NCBI GenBank assembly: GCA_045647785.1
Contig: JAZRMU010000007.1
Location: 1-50,676 of the forward strand
Source: SIG565 sp045647785
Lineage (GTDB): Bacteria > Bacillota > Clostridia > Oscillospirales > Acutalibacteraceae
DNA: 50,676 bases
Direction: 5' to 3'
Shown here: positions 8,055-15,924 of the stretch, one piece after another
How positions within the stretch are numbered: the first letter of the stretch is position 1
Layout: the number at the start of each line of letters is the position of its first letter
Notes under the pieces: generated by a model
Told to the model about the DNA's origin: nothing
The model's input: the letters and a program-made list of their open reading frames with translations, nothing else
Databases searched by the model: none
Position numbers and translations under genes: made by a program

Positions 8055-8083
8055 TTGCATTTTGGAATGTTTTGTGGTATTAT
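8055..8083 (+). promoter_or_regulatory. rpmE promoter
   Basis: TTGCAT (8055-8060), 17 bp, TATTAT (8078-8083), with the extended element TGTGG immediately before the -10. The -35 starts 4 bases after the spoIIR stop codon. Confidence 0.82.
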
Positions 8084-8119
8084 CCTATTGTTAACGAATT
8101 TTTTGAAAGGGGTGACACT

Positions 8120-8320
8120 ATGAAACAGGGTATTCATCCTACCTATGAAAAGACTGTTGTTAAGTGTGCTTGCGGTGCGGAGTTTGAAACTCGCTCAACA
8201 AAGAAGGAAATCCATCTTGATATCTGCTCAAAATGTCATCCGTTCTTTACCGGCAGACAGAAACTTGTTGATACAGGCGGACGCGTAGATAGATTTAACA
8301 AGCGTTTTGGCTTAAAATAA
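8120..8320 (+). CDS. rpmE: 50S ribosomal protein L31, zinc-binding type
   Basis: A 66-aa L31 with the four cysteines of the zinc-containing (C+) form: Cys16 and Cys18 (KCACG) and Cys36 and Cys39 (DICSKCHPF). It begins MKQGIHPTYEK, a typical L31 N-terminus, so I place the start at 8120 after AAAGGGGTG; the frame is open further upstream but without a better site. It has its own promoter and terminator. C+ L31 can serve as a zinc store that is replaced by a C- paralogue under zinc limitation; no paralogue is in this window. Confidence 0.96.
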   Translation: MKQGIHPTYEKTVVKCACGAEFETRSTKKEIHLDICSKCHPFFTGRQKLVDTGGRVDRFNKRFGLK

Positions 8321-8332
8321 GTTTAAAAGTAT

Positions 8333-8365
8333 ACCGTAACCGCAAAGGGTTACGGTTTTCTTTTT
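8333..8365 (+). terminator. rpmE terminator
   Basis: A 9-bp stem (ACCGTAACC at 8333-8341, GGTTACGGT at 8348-8356) is followed by TTTCTTTTT. Confidence 0.85.
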
Positions 8366-8376
8366 CGGAGTAAGTT

Positions 8377-8997
8377 ATGAGTTCATATAAAACTATAAAA
8401 ACTGAATATGTTTTTGAATTAACCGAAAAGCGCTCGCGTTTTATTGCAACTCTTATTCCTATTGAAAGTGAGGAGCAGGCTTCGGAGTATATTGCGGCGC
8501 TGCGAAGCAAGTATTGGGATGCCAAGCATAATGTTTTTGCATATTCGGTTGCCGAGGGAAACCTAAAGCGCTTCTCTGACGACGGCGAGCCGCATGGAAC
8601 TGCGGGCAAGCCTGTATTGGATGTTATTGAGGGAGCAGGACTAAAAAATGTTTTACTGGTGGTAACCCGCTATTTTGGCGGAGTGCTGCTTGGCACGGGC
8701 GGACTTGTTCGCGCTTATTCGGGCGCGGCGCACGGCGCAGTAGCCGCAGCCGACATAAAAACAATGACACTTTGCCGCGAACTTGAAATTGAATGTGAGT
8801 ATCCGTTTTTTGATAGCCTTGAAAATGTATTAAAGGGTATTGAAGGCGGCGTGCTTGATACACAGTTTACCAATAAGGTTTGTGTAACTGTTTTTATAAA
8901 CGATACTGTATCCGACGACTTTTGCAGCAAGCTTATCGACCAATTCTGCGGAAAAATATCGATTAAAACAAAAAATCAAAAATATTATCCAATTTAA
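8377..8997 (+). CDS. YigZ/IMPACT family protein
   Basis: A 206-aa member of the UPF0029/IMPACT family (YigZ in Escherichia coli, YvyE in Bacillus). The N-terminal domain has the family signature KRSRFIATLIPI, then DDGEPHGTAGKP and VTRYFGGVLLGTGGLVRAY (about residues 20-110). A smaller ferredoxin-like C-terminal domain follows (about 130-206). The biochemical role is unsettled; the eukaryotic homologue IMPACT acts on translation control through GCN1. The ATG is preceded by GGAGTAAG. It may be transcribed by read-through from rpmE. Confidence 0.92.
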   Translation: MSSYKTIKTEYVFELTEKRSRFIATLIPIESEEQASEYIAALRSKYWDAKHNVFAYSVAEGNLKRFSDDGEPHGTAGKPVLDVIEGAGLKNVLLVVTRYFGGVLLGTGGLVRAYSGAAHGAVAAADIKTMTLCRELEIECEYPFFDSLENVLKGIEGGVLDTQFTNKVCVTVFINDTVSDDFCSKLIDQFCGKISIKTKNQKYYPI

Positions 8998-9070
8998 TTG
9001 ATGAAAATAAAGGTTTTCGACAATTATTTGCGAATATAATATATAGAAAATGTTAAAGGGGTGGATTATA

Positions 9071-10066
9071 TTGACAATACGCGAGAATTATGAGCAGCTT
9101 GAAAAGAACCTGCTTTCCCCAAGAGCTATATTGAGCAGTGAGACGGTCGGCAGAAGAGTAGACGAGCCTAAATGTGATCTTCGCACCGATTTTCAACGCG
9201 ATCGCGACAGAATAATCCATTCTAAGGCTTTCCGTCGACTCAAGCATAAAACACAGGTTTTTTTGTCCCCCGAATCCGACCATTACCGTACGCGCTTAAC
9301 TCATACATTGGAGGTAGCGCAGATTTCCAGAACTGTTGCAAGAGCGCTGCGCCTTAATGAGGATTTAACCGAAGCTATCGCATTGGGGCATGATTTAGGC
9401 CATACACCGTTTGGCCACGCGGGCGAGCGAGCGCTCGACGAGATAAGCGAATATCGCTTCACCCACTATGAGCAGAGTGCTCGTGTTTGCGAATATATTG
9501 AAAAGGACGGCAAGGGACTTAACCTTACGGGTGAGGTGTTAGACGGAATTCGTTGCCACACCAAGGGCGATTGGGCTAAAACACTTGAGGGTAGGGTGGT
9601 TCGCTATTGCGACCGCATAGCCTATATAAATCACGATATTGCCGATGCCATAAGAGGTGGCGTTATAACGGGCGAGGATATTCCTAAAGAAATTTCAGAT
9701 TATTTGGGAAACACAAAAAGCGCCCGAATTAATAAAATGGTAAATTCCATTGTTAAAAACAGTGTCGATGATATTAAGATGGACGCTGAAACGCTTGAAT
9801 GCTATGAGCTTTTGCACGAGTTTTTGTTTGAAAGCGTGTATCGCAACCCCGTTGCCAAGGGCGAGGAAACCAAGGTAAAGGGCATAATTGAAGGGCTTTA
9901 TAATTATTTTTATACACATCCCGATAAGCTTAAGGGGGAATATGCCGCAATTTTGGAGCGAGATGGTGTGTCTCGCGCAGTTACCGATTATATTGCGGGA
10001 ATGACCGACCATTTTGCTGTTGAAACATTTAAGAATATATATATTCCGCGTTCTTGGGATATTTAA
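9071..10066 (+). CDS. dgt: deoxyguanosinetriphosphate triphosphohydrolase-like protein
   Basis: An HD-superfamily dNTP triphosphohydrolase that cleaves dNTPs to deoxynucleoside and triphosphate. It shows RDRIIHSKAFRRLKHKTQVF, TRLTHTLEVAQIS and the metal-binding pair in ALGHDLGHTPFGHAGE. It belongs to the shorter (about 330 aa) class. I use the TTG at 9071 (M-T-I-R-E-N-Y), preceded by AAAGGGGTGG at 9056-9065; the ATG at 9050 is in frame but lies before this site. It is 20 bases upstream of dnaG, and the dgt-dnaG-rpoD order is common in clostridia, so it probably joins the macromolecular-synthesis operon. Proximity to primase fits a role in dNTP pool control. Confidence 0.93.
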   Translation: MTIRENYEQLEKNLLSPRAILSSETVGRRVDEPKCDLRTDFQRDRDRIIHSKAFRRLKHKTQVFLSPESDHYRTRLTHTLEVAQISRTVARALRLNEDLTEAIALGHDLGHTPFGHAGERALDEISEYRFTHYEQSARVCEYIEKDGKGLNLTGEVLDGIRCHTKGDWAKTLEGRVVRYCDRIAYINHDIADAIRGGVITGEDIPKEISDYLGNTKSARINKMVNSIVKNSVDDIKMDAETLECYELLHEFLFESVYRNPVAKGEETKVKGIIEGLYNYFYTHPDKLKGEYAAILERDGVSRAVTDYIAGMTDHFAVETFKNIYIPRSWDI

Positions 10067-10086
10067 TTTGAAAGGAGGGGAATAAT

Positions 10087-11856
10087 TTGCCCGCAATACC
10101 GGAAGACATTATTTTAGACATAAAATATAAAAACGATATCGAAACAGTTATTTCCCCCTATATTCAACTTAAACGGGCGGGTAAAAACCTAAAGGGACTT
10201 TGCCCGTTCCACAATGAAAAAACACCGTCATTCACCGTTTATCCCGAAAACGGGTCGTTTTACTGCTTCGGCTGTGGCGTTGGCGGAGATGTTTTTACCT
10301 TTACAAAGCTTATTGAAAATCTTGATTATATCGAGGCAGTAAAGCTGCTTGCCGAGCGCTCGGGAATCACTATTCCAGAGGATAATTACGATAATTCGAT
10401 AGCGAATCTTAAAAAACGCATATATGAAATTAATAAAGAAACAGCGCGTTTTTTTCACAACCATCTTAAAACGCCGGATGGCAGATGGGCGCTTGACTAT
10501 CTTGTGGGCAGAGGACTTACTGTAGATACAATAAAGCATTTCGGTCTTGGCTGCGCACCCAATAAGTGGGACGAGCTGTTGCGCCACCTTAAAGCCAAGG
10601 GCTATAAGGAATGGGAGCTTGAGCAGGCAAATGTAATTTCAAAATCTAGCAAATCGGGCAAGTATTTCGACCGATTCAGAAACCGAGTTATGTTCCCCGT
10701 AATTGATTTAAGGGGGAATGTTATAGCCTTTAGCGGCAGAGCAAATCCCGCCGAGAGCGATGCAGCAAAATACATAAATTCGTCCGATACACCCGTTTAC
10801 AAAAAGAGCCATAATCTTTTTGGAATAAACTTTGCCAAAACAGCGTGTGCCGATAGAATTATATTGGTAGAAGGCAATATGGATGTTGTATCACTTCATC
10901 AAGCGGGCTTCGAGAATACAGTAGCGCCGCTCGGTACAGCTTTTACCGAGGAGCAAGCAAGGCTGCTTTCTCGCTACACAAAGGAAATTGTGGTAACACT
11001 CGATGCCGATGCTGCAGGTCAAAAAGCTGTTATGAGAGCACTTGAAACTATGAAGGATTTAGGTCTTCCTATCAGGGTGCTGGTTTTGCCTGAATGCAAA
11101 GACCCTGATGAATATATCAAGAAAAACGGTGCTCCAAGATTTAAGCTGCTGCTTGAAGGTGCAGTCAGCGAAATCGATTATAGATTACTTCGCGCGGCCG
11201 ACGGTATAAACCTAACCGAGCAAAATGCAACTGCAACCTATCTTAAAAAAGCTGCCGAAATATTAGCGTCAACCGATAATATAACGGCGGATTTATATGC
11301 GGGCAGGCTGGCGGATAAATATGGCGTTTCTAAATCAACACTTATAACCGAAATTGAAAAAATTAAGAAAATGAATGCAAGCAGTGCCAGAAAGAAAGAA
11401 TTCCGAGAGGTAACCCAGCTGCCACCTCGCAATAAGGAGCTAAATCCCGAGCGACGCGACCATATTAAGGCAGAGGCAGCCGAAAGAAGTATTCTTGCAG
11501 TGCTGCTGCAGCACCCGGATCTGTTCGGTAAAATTAAGTTAAAATTAAAGCCTGAAAATATGGTAACAACACTTAATCGTGAAATTTTCACCGCTTTATA
11601 CGATTTGCTTGATAGCGGCGGAGCGGTTGATATTTCGCTTTTTGGAAACAGTTTTTCACCCGAGCAGCTTGGTTATATTGTATCTCTTCAAAATGGTATA
11701 AATGTGGGCGATAATGCCGAGCAGGTTATAAATGACTGCGTTGAGGTTATATTAAATGAGAGTATGCAAAAAACTGTAGCGCGGGATGAGGAATTATCTA
11801 TAGAGGATTGGACTAATAAAATTAAAAACATTGCAAACAAGAAAAAGGGAGAATAG
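10087..11856 (+). CDS. dnaG: DNA primase
   Basis: Synthesises RNA primers for replication at the fork together with DnaB helicase. The CHC2 zinc domain is at the N-terminus (Cys39, His42, Cys60, Cys63; LCPFHNEKTPSFTVYPE). The TOPRIM catalytic core has Glu262 (LVEGNMD) and the metal-binding Asp306/Asp308 (TLDADAAGQ). A C-terminal helical region (about 445-589) corresponds to the helicase-binding domain. At 589 aa it is normal for Firmicutes. The start is TTG with a very strong GAAAGGAGGGG site. It is followed after 3 bases by rpoD. Confidence 0.96.
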   Translation: MPAIPEDIILDIKYKNDIETVISPYIQLKRAGKNLKGLCPFHNEKTPSFTVYPENGSFYCFGCGVGGDVFTFTKLIENLDYIEAVKLLAERSGITIPEDNYDNSIANLKKRIYEINKETARFFHNHLKTPDGRWALDYLVGRGLTVDTIKHFGLGCAPNKWDELLRHLKAKGYKEWELEQANVISKSSKSGKYFDRFRNRVMFPVIDLRGNVIAFSGRANPAESDAAKYINSSDTPVYKKSHNLFGINFAKTACADRIILVEGNMDVVSLHQAGFENTVAPLGTAFTEEQARLLSRYTKEIVVTLDADAAGQKAVMRALETMKDLGLPIRVLVLPECKDPDEYIKKNGAPRFKLLLEGAVSEIDYRLLRAADGINLTEQNATATYLKKAAEILASTDNITADLYAGRLADKYGVSKSTLITEIEKIKKMNASSARKKEFREVTQLPPRNKELNPERRDHIKAEAAERSILAVLLQHPDLFGKIKLKLKPENMVTTLNREIFTALYDLLDSGGAVDISLFGNSFSPEQLGYIVSLQNGINVGDNAEQVINDCVEVILNESMQKTVARDEELSIEDWTNKIKNIANKKKGE

Positions 11857-11859
11857 GGA

Positions 11860-12909
11860 ATGAAAAAGGAAATTAACGAAATGGAAAATTACAATATTGA
11901 TGCAACTATTGACGAGGAAAAAGACAGCCCCTCTATCGATGAGCTTGAGAATGCCCCCGAGGATTTAGAGGAGCTATTTATTGAGCCTACTGTGCTCGAT
12001 TTCGACGAAGAGCCGAGCGAGGATGACCTGAAGCTTGAAGAAATAGACATTGAAAATCTTGAAGATGACCTCAATGTAGATGCAATGTCTTTGGATGATC
12101 CCGTTAAGGTTTATCTGCGCGAGATTGGTAGAGTTCCGCTTTTATCCTCTAATGAGGAGATTGAGCTTGCTGTTAAAATTGCTGATGGCGATGAGTTAGC
12201 TAAAAAGCGCCTTACCGAGGCAAACCTTCGATTGGTTGTTAGTATTGCCAAAAAGTATGTTGGCAGAGGTATGTATTTCCTTGACCTCATTCAAGAGGGT
12301 AATGTTGGTCTTATTAAAGCCGTTGATAAATTTGATTATACCAAGGGCTTTAAATTCTCAACATACGCTACTTGGTGGATCCGTCAGGCTATCACACGTG
12401 CTATTGCCGATCAGGCAAGAACTATTCGAATCCCTGTGCATATGGTAGAAACAATTAACCGTCTTAAGAAAATTCAGACACAGCTGCTTCACGAAAATGG
12501 TTTTGAACCAAGCGAGGAGCTGATTGCTGAAAAAATGAATCTTCCTGTTGACCGCGTAAGAGAAATTATGCGCGTAGCACAGGAGCCCGTTTCCATGGAA
12601 ACTCCTATCGGTCCCGAGGAGGATAGCCGTTTAATGGACTTCATAAGCGACGAGGACGCGTTGGCTCCCGATGATGCAGCACTTAAAACCATAACAAACG
12701 AGGATATTAACGGTGTACTTAAAACCCTTACCGCACGCGAGGAGGCAGTTATTAGATTGCGTTTCGGTCTTATGGACGGCCGCTGCCATACCCTCGAGGA
12801 GGTTGGCACCGAGTTTAATGTAACACGCGAGCGAATCCGTCAGATTGAGGCAAAAGCGCTTCGCAAATTGCGACACCCTGTAAGAAGTAATAAATTTAAG
12901 GATAGATAA
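11860..12909 (+). CDS. rpoD: RNA polymerase primary sigma factor (sigma-A)
   Basis: Housekeeping sigma-70 factor of 349 aa. The N-terminus (residues 1-75) is a strongly acidic linker in place of a long region 1.1. Regions 1.2-2.4 follow (DDPVKVYLREIGRVPLLSSNEE; YVGRGMYFLDLIQEGNVGL; KFSTYATWWIRQAI), then region 3 and the region 4.2 helix-turn-helix (LEEVGTEFNVTRERIRQIEAKAL) that reads the -35 box. The promoters in this window (TTGACA-17-TATAAT) fit this factor. It is cotranscribed with dgt and dnaG. The short acidic N-terminus is usual for clostridial SigA. Confidence 0.97.
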   Translation: MKKEINEMENYNIDATIDEEKDSPSIDELENAPEDLEELFIEPTVLDFDEEPSEDDLKLEEIDIENLEDDLNVDAMSLDDPVKVYLREIGRVPLLSSNEEIELAVKIADGDELAKKRLTEANLRLVVSIAKKYVGRGMYFLDLIQEGNVGLIKAVDKFDYTKGFKFSTYATWWIRQAITRAIADQARTIRIPVHMVETINRLKKIQTQLLHENGFEPSEELIAEKMNLPVDRVREIMRVAQEPVSMETPIGPEEDSRLMDFISDEDALAPDDAALKTITNEDINGVLKTLTAREEAVIRLRFGLMDGRCHTLEEVGTEFNVTRERIRQIEAKALRKLRHPVRSNKFKDR

Positions 12910-12912
12910 GAA

Positions 12913-13305
12913 ATGATTATTAACAGCGAAACCGATTATGCAATAAGAATAGTTTCCTGCCTGGCCGATTGTGCGAACAAGCTGGACGCGGGAACTATAG
13001 CCGAGCGTACAGGAGTTACGCAGCGCTATGCACTTAAAATATTGCGTAAGCTTTCGGTAGGCGGGATTGTTAAATCATATAAGGGCGCTAAAGGCGGCTA
13101 TGCATTATCACGCAAGGCGGAGGAAATAACACTTTTAGAGGTTATTGAGCTTATTTGCGGTACGATTAATTTCAGCCGTTGCCAGTGCGAGCAAAGTGTA
13201 TGCACCCATCCGCAGGGCGAGTGCCTTTTTAAAGAAACCTTTAACGGTGTTACTGAATTTATGCGCAAGGAATTTAAGAGCGCAACCTTCGGCAGAAAGG
13301 AATAA
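12913..13305 (+). CDS. Rrf2 family transcriptional regulator
   Basis: A 130-aa winged-helix regulator of the Rrf2/IscR family. The N-terminal helix-turn-helix (about residues 25-65) includes TGVTQRYALKILRKLSVGGIV and the wing KGAKGGYALSR. A cysteine cluster in the second half (Cys90, Cys92, Cys97, Cys104 in FSRCQCEQSVCTHPQGECLF) is where family members bind an [2Fe-2S] cluster, so it may sense iron-sulfur status or redox; this is inference. The start is 3 bases after the rpoD stop, so it can be transcribed with rpoD. A cysteine desulfurase lies about 6 kb downstream on the other strand. Confidence 0.9.
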   Translation: MIINSETDYAIRIVSCLADCANKLDAGTIAERTGVTQRYALKILRKLSVGGIVKSYKGAKGGYALSRKAEEITLLEVIELICGTINFSRCQCEQSVCTHPQGECLFKETFNGVTEFMRKEFKSATFGRKE

Positions 13306-13310
13306 TAGAT

Positions 13311-13574
13311 ATGGAATTTACATATAAAACAAAGGGAGTGTGTTCCCAGCTAATAAAGATTGATGTTTCTGATGAAGGCACTGTTAATTCTGTATCCTTC
13401 GTTGGCGGCTGCAATGGTAATTTAAAAGGAATTTCAGAATTAGTTAAGGGAATGAAAGTGGAAGAGGTTGTTGAAAGGCTGCAGGATATTAAATGCGGTT
13501 TTAAGCCTACCTCTTGTCCCGCACAGTTAGCGGAGGCGCTGAAACTTTATAATAAAGGTGAAGAAAATGTTTGA
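13311..13574 (+). CDS. TSCPD domain protein (TIGR03905 family)
   Basis: An 87-aa stand-alone TSCPD-type domain. This domain also forms the C-terminal part of some B12-dependent ribonucleotide reductases; the free-standing family is uncharacterised. Cysteines occur at Cys11 (GVCSQL), in GGCNGNLKGI, and in the C-terminal IKCGFKPTSCPAQL, giving four candidate metal or cluster ligands. It lies 5 bases after the Rrf2 gene and overlaps the start region of the next gene, forming a tight three-gene run. A redox or iron-sulfur link through the Rrf2 neighbour is plausible but not shown. Confidence 0.88.
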   Translation: MEFTYKTKGVCSQLIKIDVSDEGTVNSVSFVGGCNGNLKGISELVKGMKVEEVVERLQDIKCGFKPTSCPAQLAEALKLYNKGEENV

Positions 13575-14103
13575 TGACAGCGATATGAAAATTGTTGGCT
13601 CGAAGCCGACAGAGAGTGTTAAAAATAATATGGCTTCTGCTGCGGACAGCCTTACTGCTGAAGAGGTCGAGTCTGCAAAGCAGCTCGGTCTTATAATCGC
13701 GGAAAAGTTTTTAAGCGAGTCTGATGCAATATCAGCTGCGGACAGCGAAGACAGCCAGATGGTGCTTCAGAGGAAACTGCTGTTATCCTTCACTATTTCG
13801 GTATCGCTCGATGAATATTGTAGGAATGACAGCATTTCGGGTATTGCCGAAAAAAGCTTTCTCGATAAAATTAAAAGCATTTCACAGGAGCTTTATCTAT
13901 CCTGCTGTGATACAGGCGCGTTTTCGTTCTACTATCTTGCTTATCGCAGAAACGATGATGTTGAGCGCCGCATAGGTCAGACCTTTGCTATGCTCTGCTC
14001 GCACGACGGAGACCCGATTTTCCAAGAACTCGGCGAGACTCTTTTCTGTTGGTTCTCATCGGTAGTAAAATCCTCTGCTGAAAAGCTTAACTTACAAAAA
14101 TAG
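13567..14103 (+). CDS. hypothetical protein, 178 aa
   Basis: Unrecognised. The start at 13567 uses AAAGGTG (13554-13560) and overlaps the end of the TSCPD gene by 8 bases, so translation is coupled. The product appears all-helical and soluble, with an acidic Ser-rich first 30 residues. Two hydrophobic helices follow (around MVLQRKLLLSFTISVSLDEY and FSFYYLAYRR), then a Cys/Trp-containing C-terminal helix (GETLFCWFSSVVKSSAEKL). Cysteines are scattered without a metal motif. Context suggests a function with the TSCPD and Rrf2 products. Confidence 0.75.
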   Translation: MFDDSDMKIVGSKPTESVKNNMASAADSLTAEEVESAKQLGLIIAEKFLSESDAISAADSEDSQMVLQRKLLLSFTISVSLDEYCRNDSISGIAEKSFLDKIKSISQELYLSCCDTGAFSFYYLAYRRNDDVERRIGQTFAMLCSHDGDPIFQELGETLFCWFSSVVKSSAEKLNLQK

Positions 14104-14107
14104 AAAT

Positions 14108-14152
14108 AAATCCCTCCTAAAACTCATAGAGTAGTTTTAAGGGGGATTTTTT
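14108..14152 (+). promoter_or_regulatory. terminator-like hairpin containing the amidase ribosome binding site
   Basis: Arms 14108-14124 and 14133-14149 form 17 positions with one mismatch and one G-U pair around an 8-nt loop. The 3' arm carries AAGGGGG, the ribosome binding site for the ATG at 14153, and runs into TTTTTT directly before that ATG. The layout matches the spoIIR leader. Confidence 0.7.
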
Positions 14153-14887
14153 ATGCCAAGAATTTATTTAAGCCCATCAACACAGGAGTTTAATCCGTAT
14201 GTCGGATTTGGCAATGAGGAATATTATATGAACCTTATTGCCGATGCAATGATACCATACCTCAATTCAACAGGAATTGAATACACAAGAAACACACCCG
14301 ATATGAATGCAGCAAGCTCTATTGCCGCCTCCAATGCGGGGAACTACGATTTGCATCTTGCGCTGCATTCTAATGCCTCTCCACCTTCAAGCGTAGGGGC
14401 GAATAGGGGCAGTGAGGTGTATTACTACCCAAGCAGTGTGCAGGGTAGGCGAGCTGCCGAAATAATAGCCAATAACCTAAAGCTTATCTATCCGCTCCCC
14501 GATAGGGTTAAAACTGTGCCCACTACAACTCTCGGTGAGGTGCGCAGAACACGAGCACCCGGTGTGCTTATTGAATTTGCTTATCACGATAATGCTGATG
14601 ACGCCGAATGGATAAGAAATAACATAACTAATATAGCCGAAAATGTGGTGCTATCCTTGGCTGATTTTTTTGGCATACCATTTATAACGCCTCAACCAAT
14701 ATATACAACAGCTGTGCGAACAATGGGCGGAGTGCTCAATCTACGCGATGGACCGGGGCTAGGTGCTAATATTATAACAACTATTCCAAACGGCTCGGTC
14801 GTAACGGTGTATGCCGATTACGGAGATTGGCGACTTGTTAAATTTGGTGAATATACAGGCTATGTCAGCAGCGAGTATCTGGCATAA
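14153..14887 (+). CDS. N-acetylmuramoyl-L-alanine amidase with C-terminal SH3 domain
   Basis: A 244-aa Amidase_3-type zinc amidase that cleaves the MurNAc-L-Ala bond of peptidoglycan. It opens IYLSPSTQEFNPYVGFGNEEYYM. Candidate zinc ligands include Glu in NEEYYM and the histidine of LHLALHSNA, and the catalytic glutamate is in GVLIEFAYHDNADDAEW. A bacterial SH3 domain occupies about residues 180-244 (GGVLNLRDGPGLGANIITTI ... GYVSSEYL). No signal peptide is visible, which is also seen for some phage-like or sporulation amidases released by lysis of the mother cell. It has its own terminator, and its ribosome binding site is in a hairpin. Confidence 0.9.
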   Translation: MPRIYLSPSTQEFNPYVGFGNEEYYMNLIADAMIPYLNSTGIEYTRNTPDMNAASSIAASNAGNYDLHLALHSNASPPSSVGANRGSEVYYYPSSVQGRRAAEIIANNLKLIYPLPDRVKTVPTTTLGEVRRTRAPGVLIEFAYHDNADDAEWIRNNITNIAENVVLSLADFFGIPFITPQPIYTTAVRTMGGVLNLRDGPGLGANIITTIPNGSVVTVYADYGDWRLVKFGEYTGYVSSEYLA

Positions 14888-14890
14888 ATT

Positions 14891-14924
14891 AATCCCCGCA
14901 AATGAGCTTTGCGGGGATTTTTTT
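14891..14924 (+). terminator. terminator after the amidase gene
   Basis: A 12-bp perfect stem (AATCCCCGCAAA at 14891-14902 and TTTGCGGGGATT at 14908-14919) is followed by a T-run. The tail reaches the stop codon of the convergent minus-strand gene. Confidence 0.88.
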
Positions 14925-15906
14925 ATCCTTTTAAGAAATGGAATAGATTAATAAAATTATCGGTAACCGAAATACCGCTTGAGAGGGGTAGATATATAAA
15001 GCTGTAAACAATAAATGCAAGTAAAACTAACAAAATAGAGGAAAGAATAAGCGTTACGATATTAAATCTTTTAGCAATGCTGACATCGTGGGCTTTGTCG
15101 TAAGCATCATCTATTTCCTCAATATTTGAGTCATCGGTTTCCTTTAAATCTAGATCTTCTGCAGCAACAATATTTTCGATTTTATACGGGTCATAGGCTT
15201 CATCCTCCACCGTGTTCGCTTCATCGGATGAACTCATAATGTCCTCGAACTGGAGTGAAATATCCTCCGCTTCATTTTCTGCATCCGCCGCCGTATTTAT
15301 TTCGGCTTCAACTTCCGCATCAGCTTCGGCTACATCTAAAGTCGGCATCGCATCGCTTTCGATTGTTGCATTATCGGGAATAGGCGATTCGGTTATTTCC
15401 TCGGCTGTATCAACAACCTCCTCCGCTACTGTTTCGGGCACGAACTGATAATGGCTTAAATCGGTAATGTAAGAGTTAACAAGGCTTTGCATAATTTCTT
15501 TTCTTGCCTTTTTATCCTCAGTTAAAAATATCATCGACTGCGGACCGCTTTCTATAATGCAGCCACCAAATGTGCCGTCAGATGAAATAAGCGGTACGGA
15601 ATTTTTAATAATGTAAATAGGCTCTGTAGCCTTAACATCGTAGAAGCTTGTATCAAGCCTTTCACAGCTGTATCCAATAGCCTTTGAAATAATACTAATG
15701 GCGTTGTTTTCGCCTGTTATATCGCCTAGAATAAATATAACACGGCTTCTTGAAATACCTTTTTGCAGCGCTCGCAGAAGGCCGGCGGTATCAGTGGCGG
15801 TTTCCTTTAGAAGCCTCATTTGACAGCAGCCGCAGAGATTGAATTCGAATTCAAAATCGCTGGGCATACCATAATAAATAATTTCTGTTTTAATGCTTTG
15901 TACCAT
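14923..15906 (-). CDS. membrane-anchored protein with a degenerate CinA/MoaB-like N-terminal domain
   Basis: Not a named family that I recognise. The N-terminal 150 residues resemble a much-diverged molybdopterin-binding (MoCF) domain as in CinA: SRVIFILGDITGENNAISII where CinA has its GGLGPT-containing loop, then GGCIIESGPQSMIFLTEDKKA. A long acidic low-complexity linker follows (about 155-275, rich in Glu, Asp and Ala). One transmembrane helix lies near the C-terminus (about residues 283-305, IVTLILSSILLVLLAFIVYSF), leaving a short tail. The start at 15906 (M-V-Q-S-I-K) has GAGG 7 bases before it; the ATG at 15912 abuts that site. It lies just downstream of the CinA-sortase-like gene, whose product has the same kind of N-terminal domain, so the two probably act together at the membrane. 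Confidence 0.75.
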   Translation of the reverse strand: MVQSIKTEIIYYGMPSDFEFEFNLCGCCQMRLLKETATDTAGLLRALQKGISRSRVIFILGDITGENNAISIISKAIGYSCERLDTSFYDVKATEPIYIIKNSVPLISSDGTFGGCIIESGPQSMIFLTEDKKARKEIMQSLVNSYITDLSHYQFVPETVAEEVVDTAEEITESPIPDNATIESDAMPTLDVAEADAEVEAEINTAADAENEAEDISLQFEDIMSSSDEANTVEDEAYDPYKIENIVAAEDLDLKETDDSNIEEIDDAYDKAHDVSIAKRFNIVTLILSSILLVLLAFIVYSFIYLPLSSGISVTDNFINLFHFLKG

Positions 15907-15924
15907 ATCCATACCTCATAAAAA

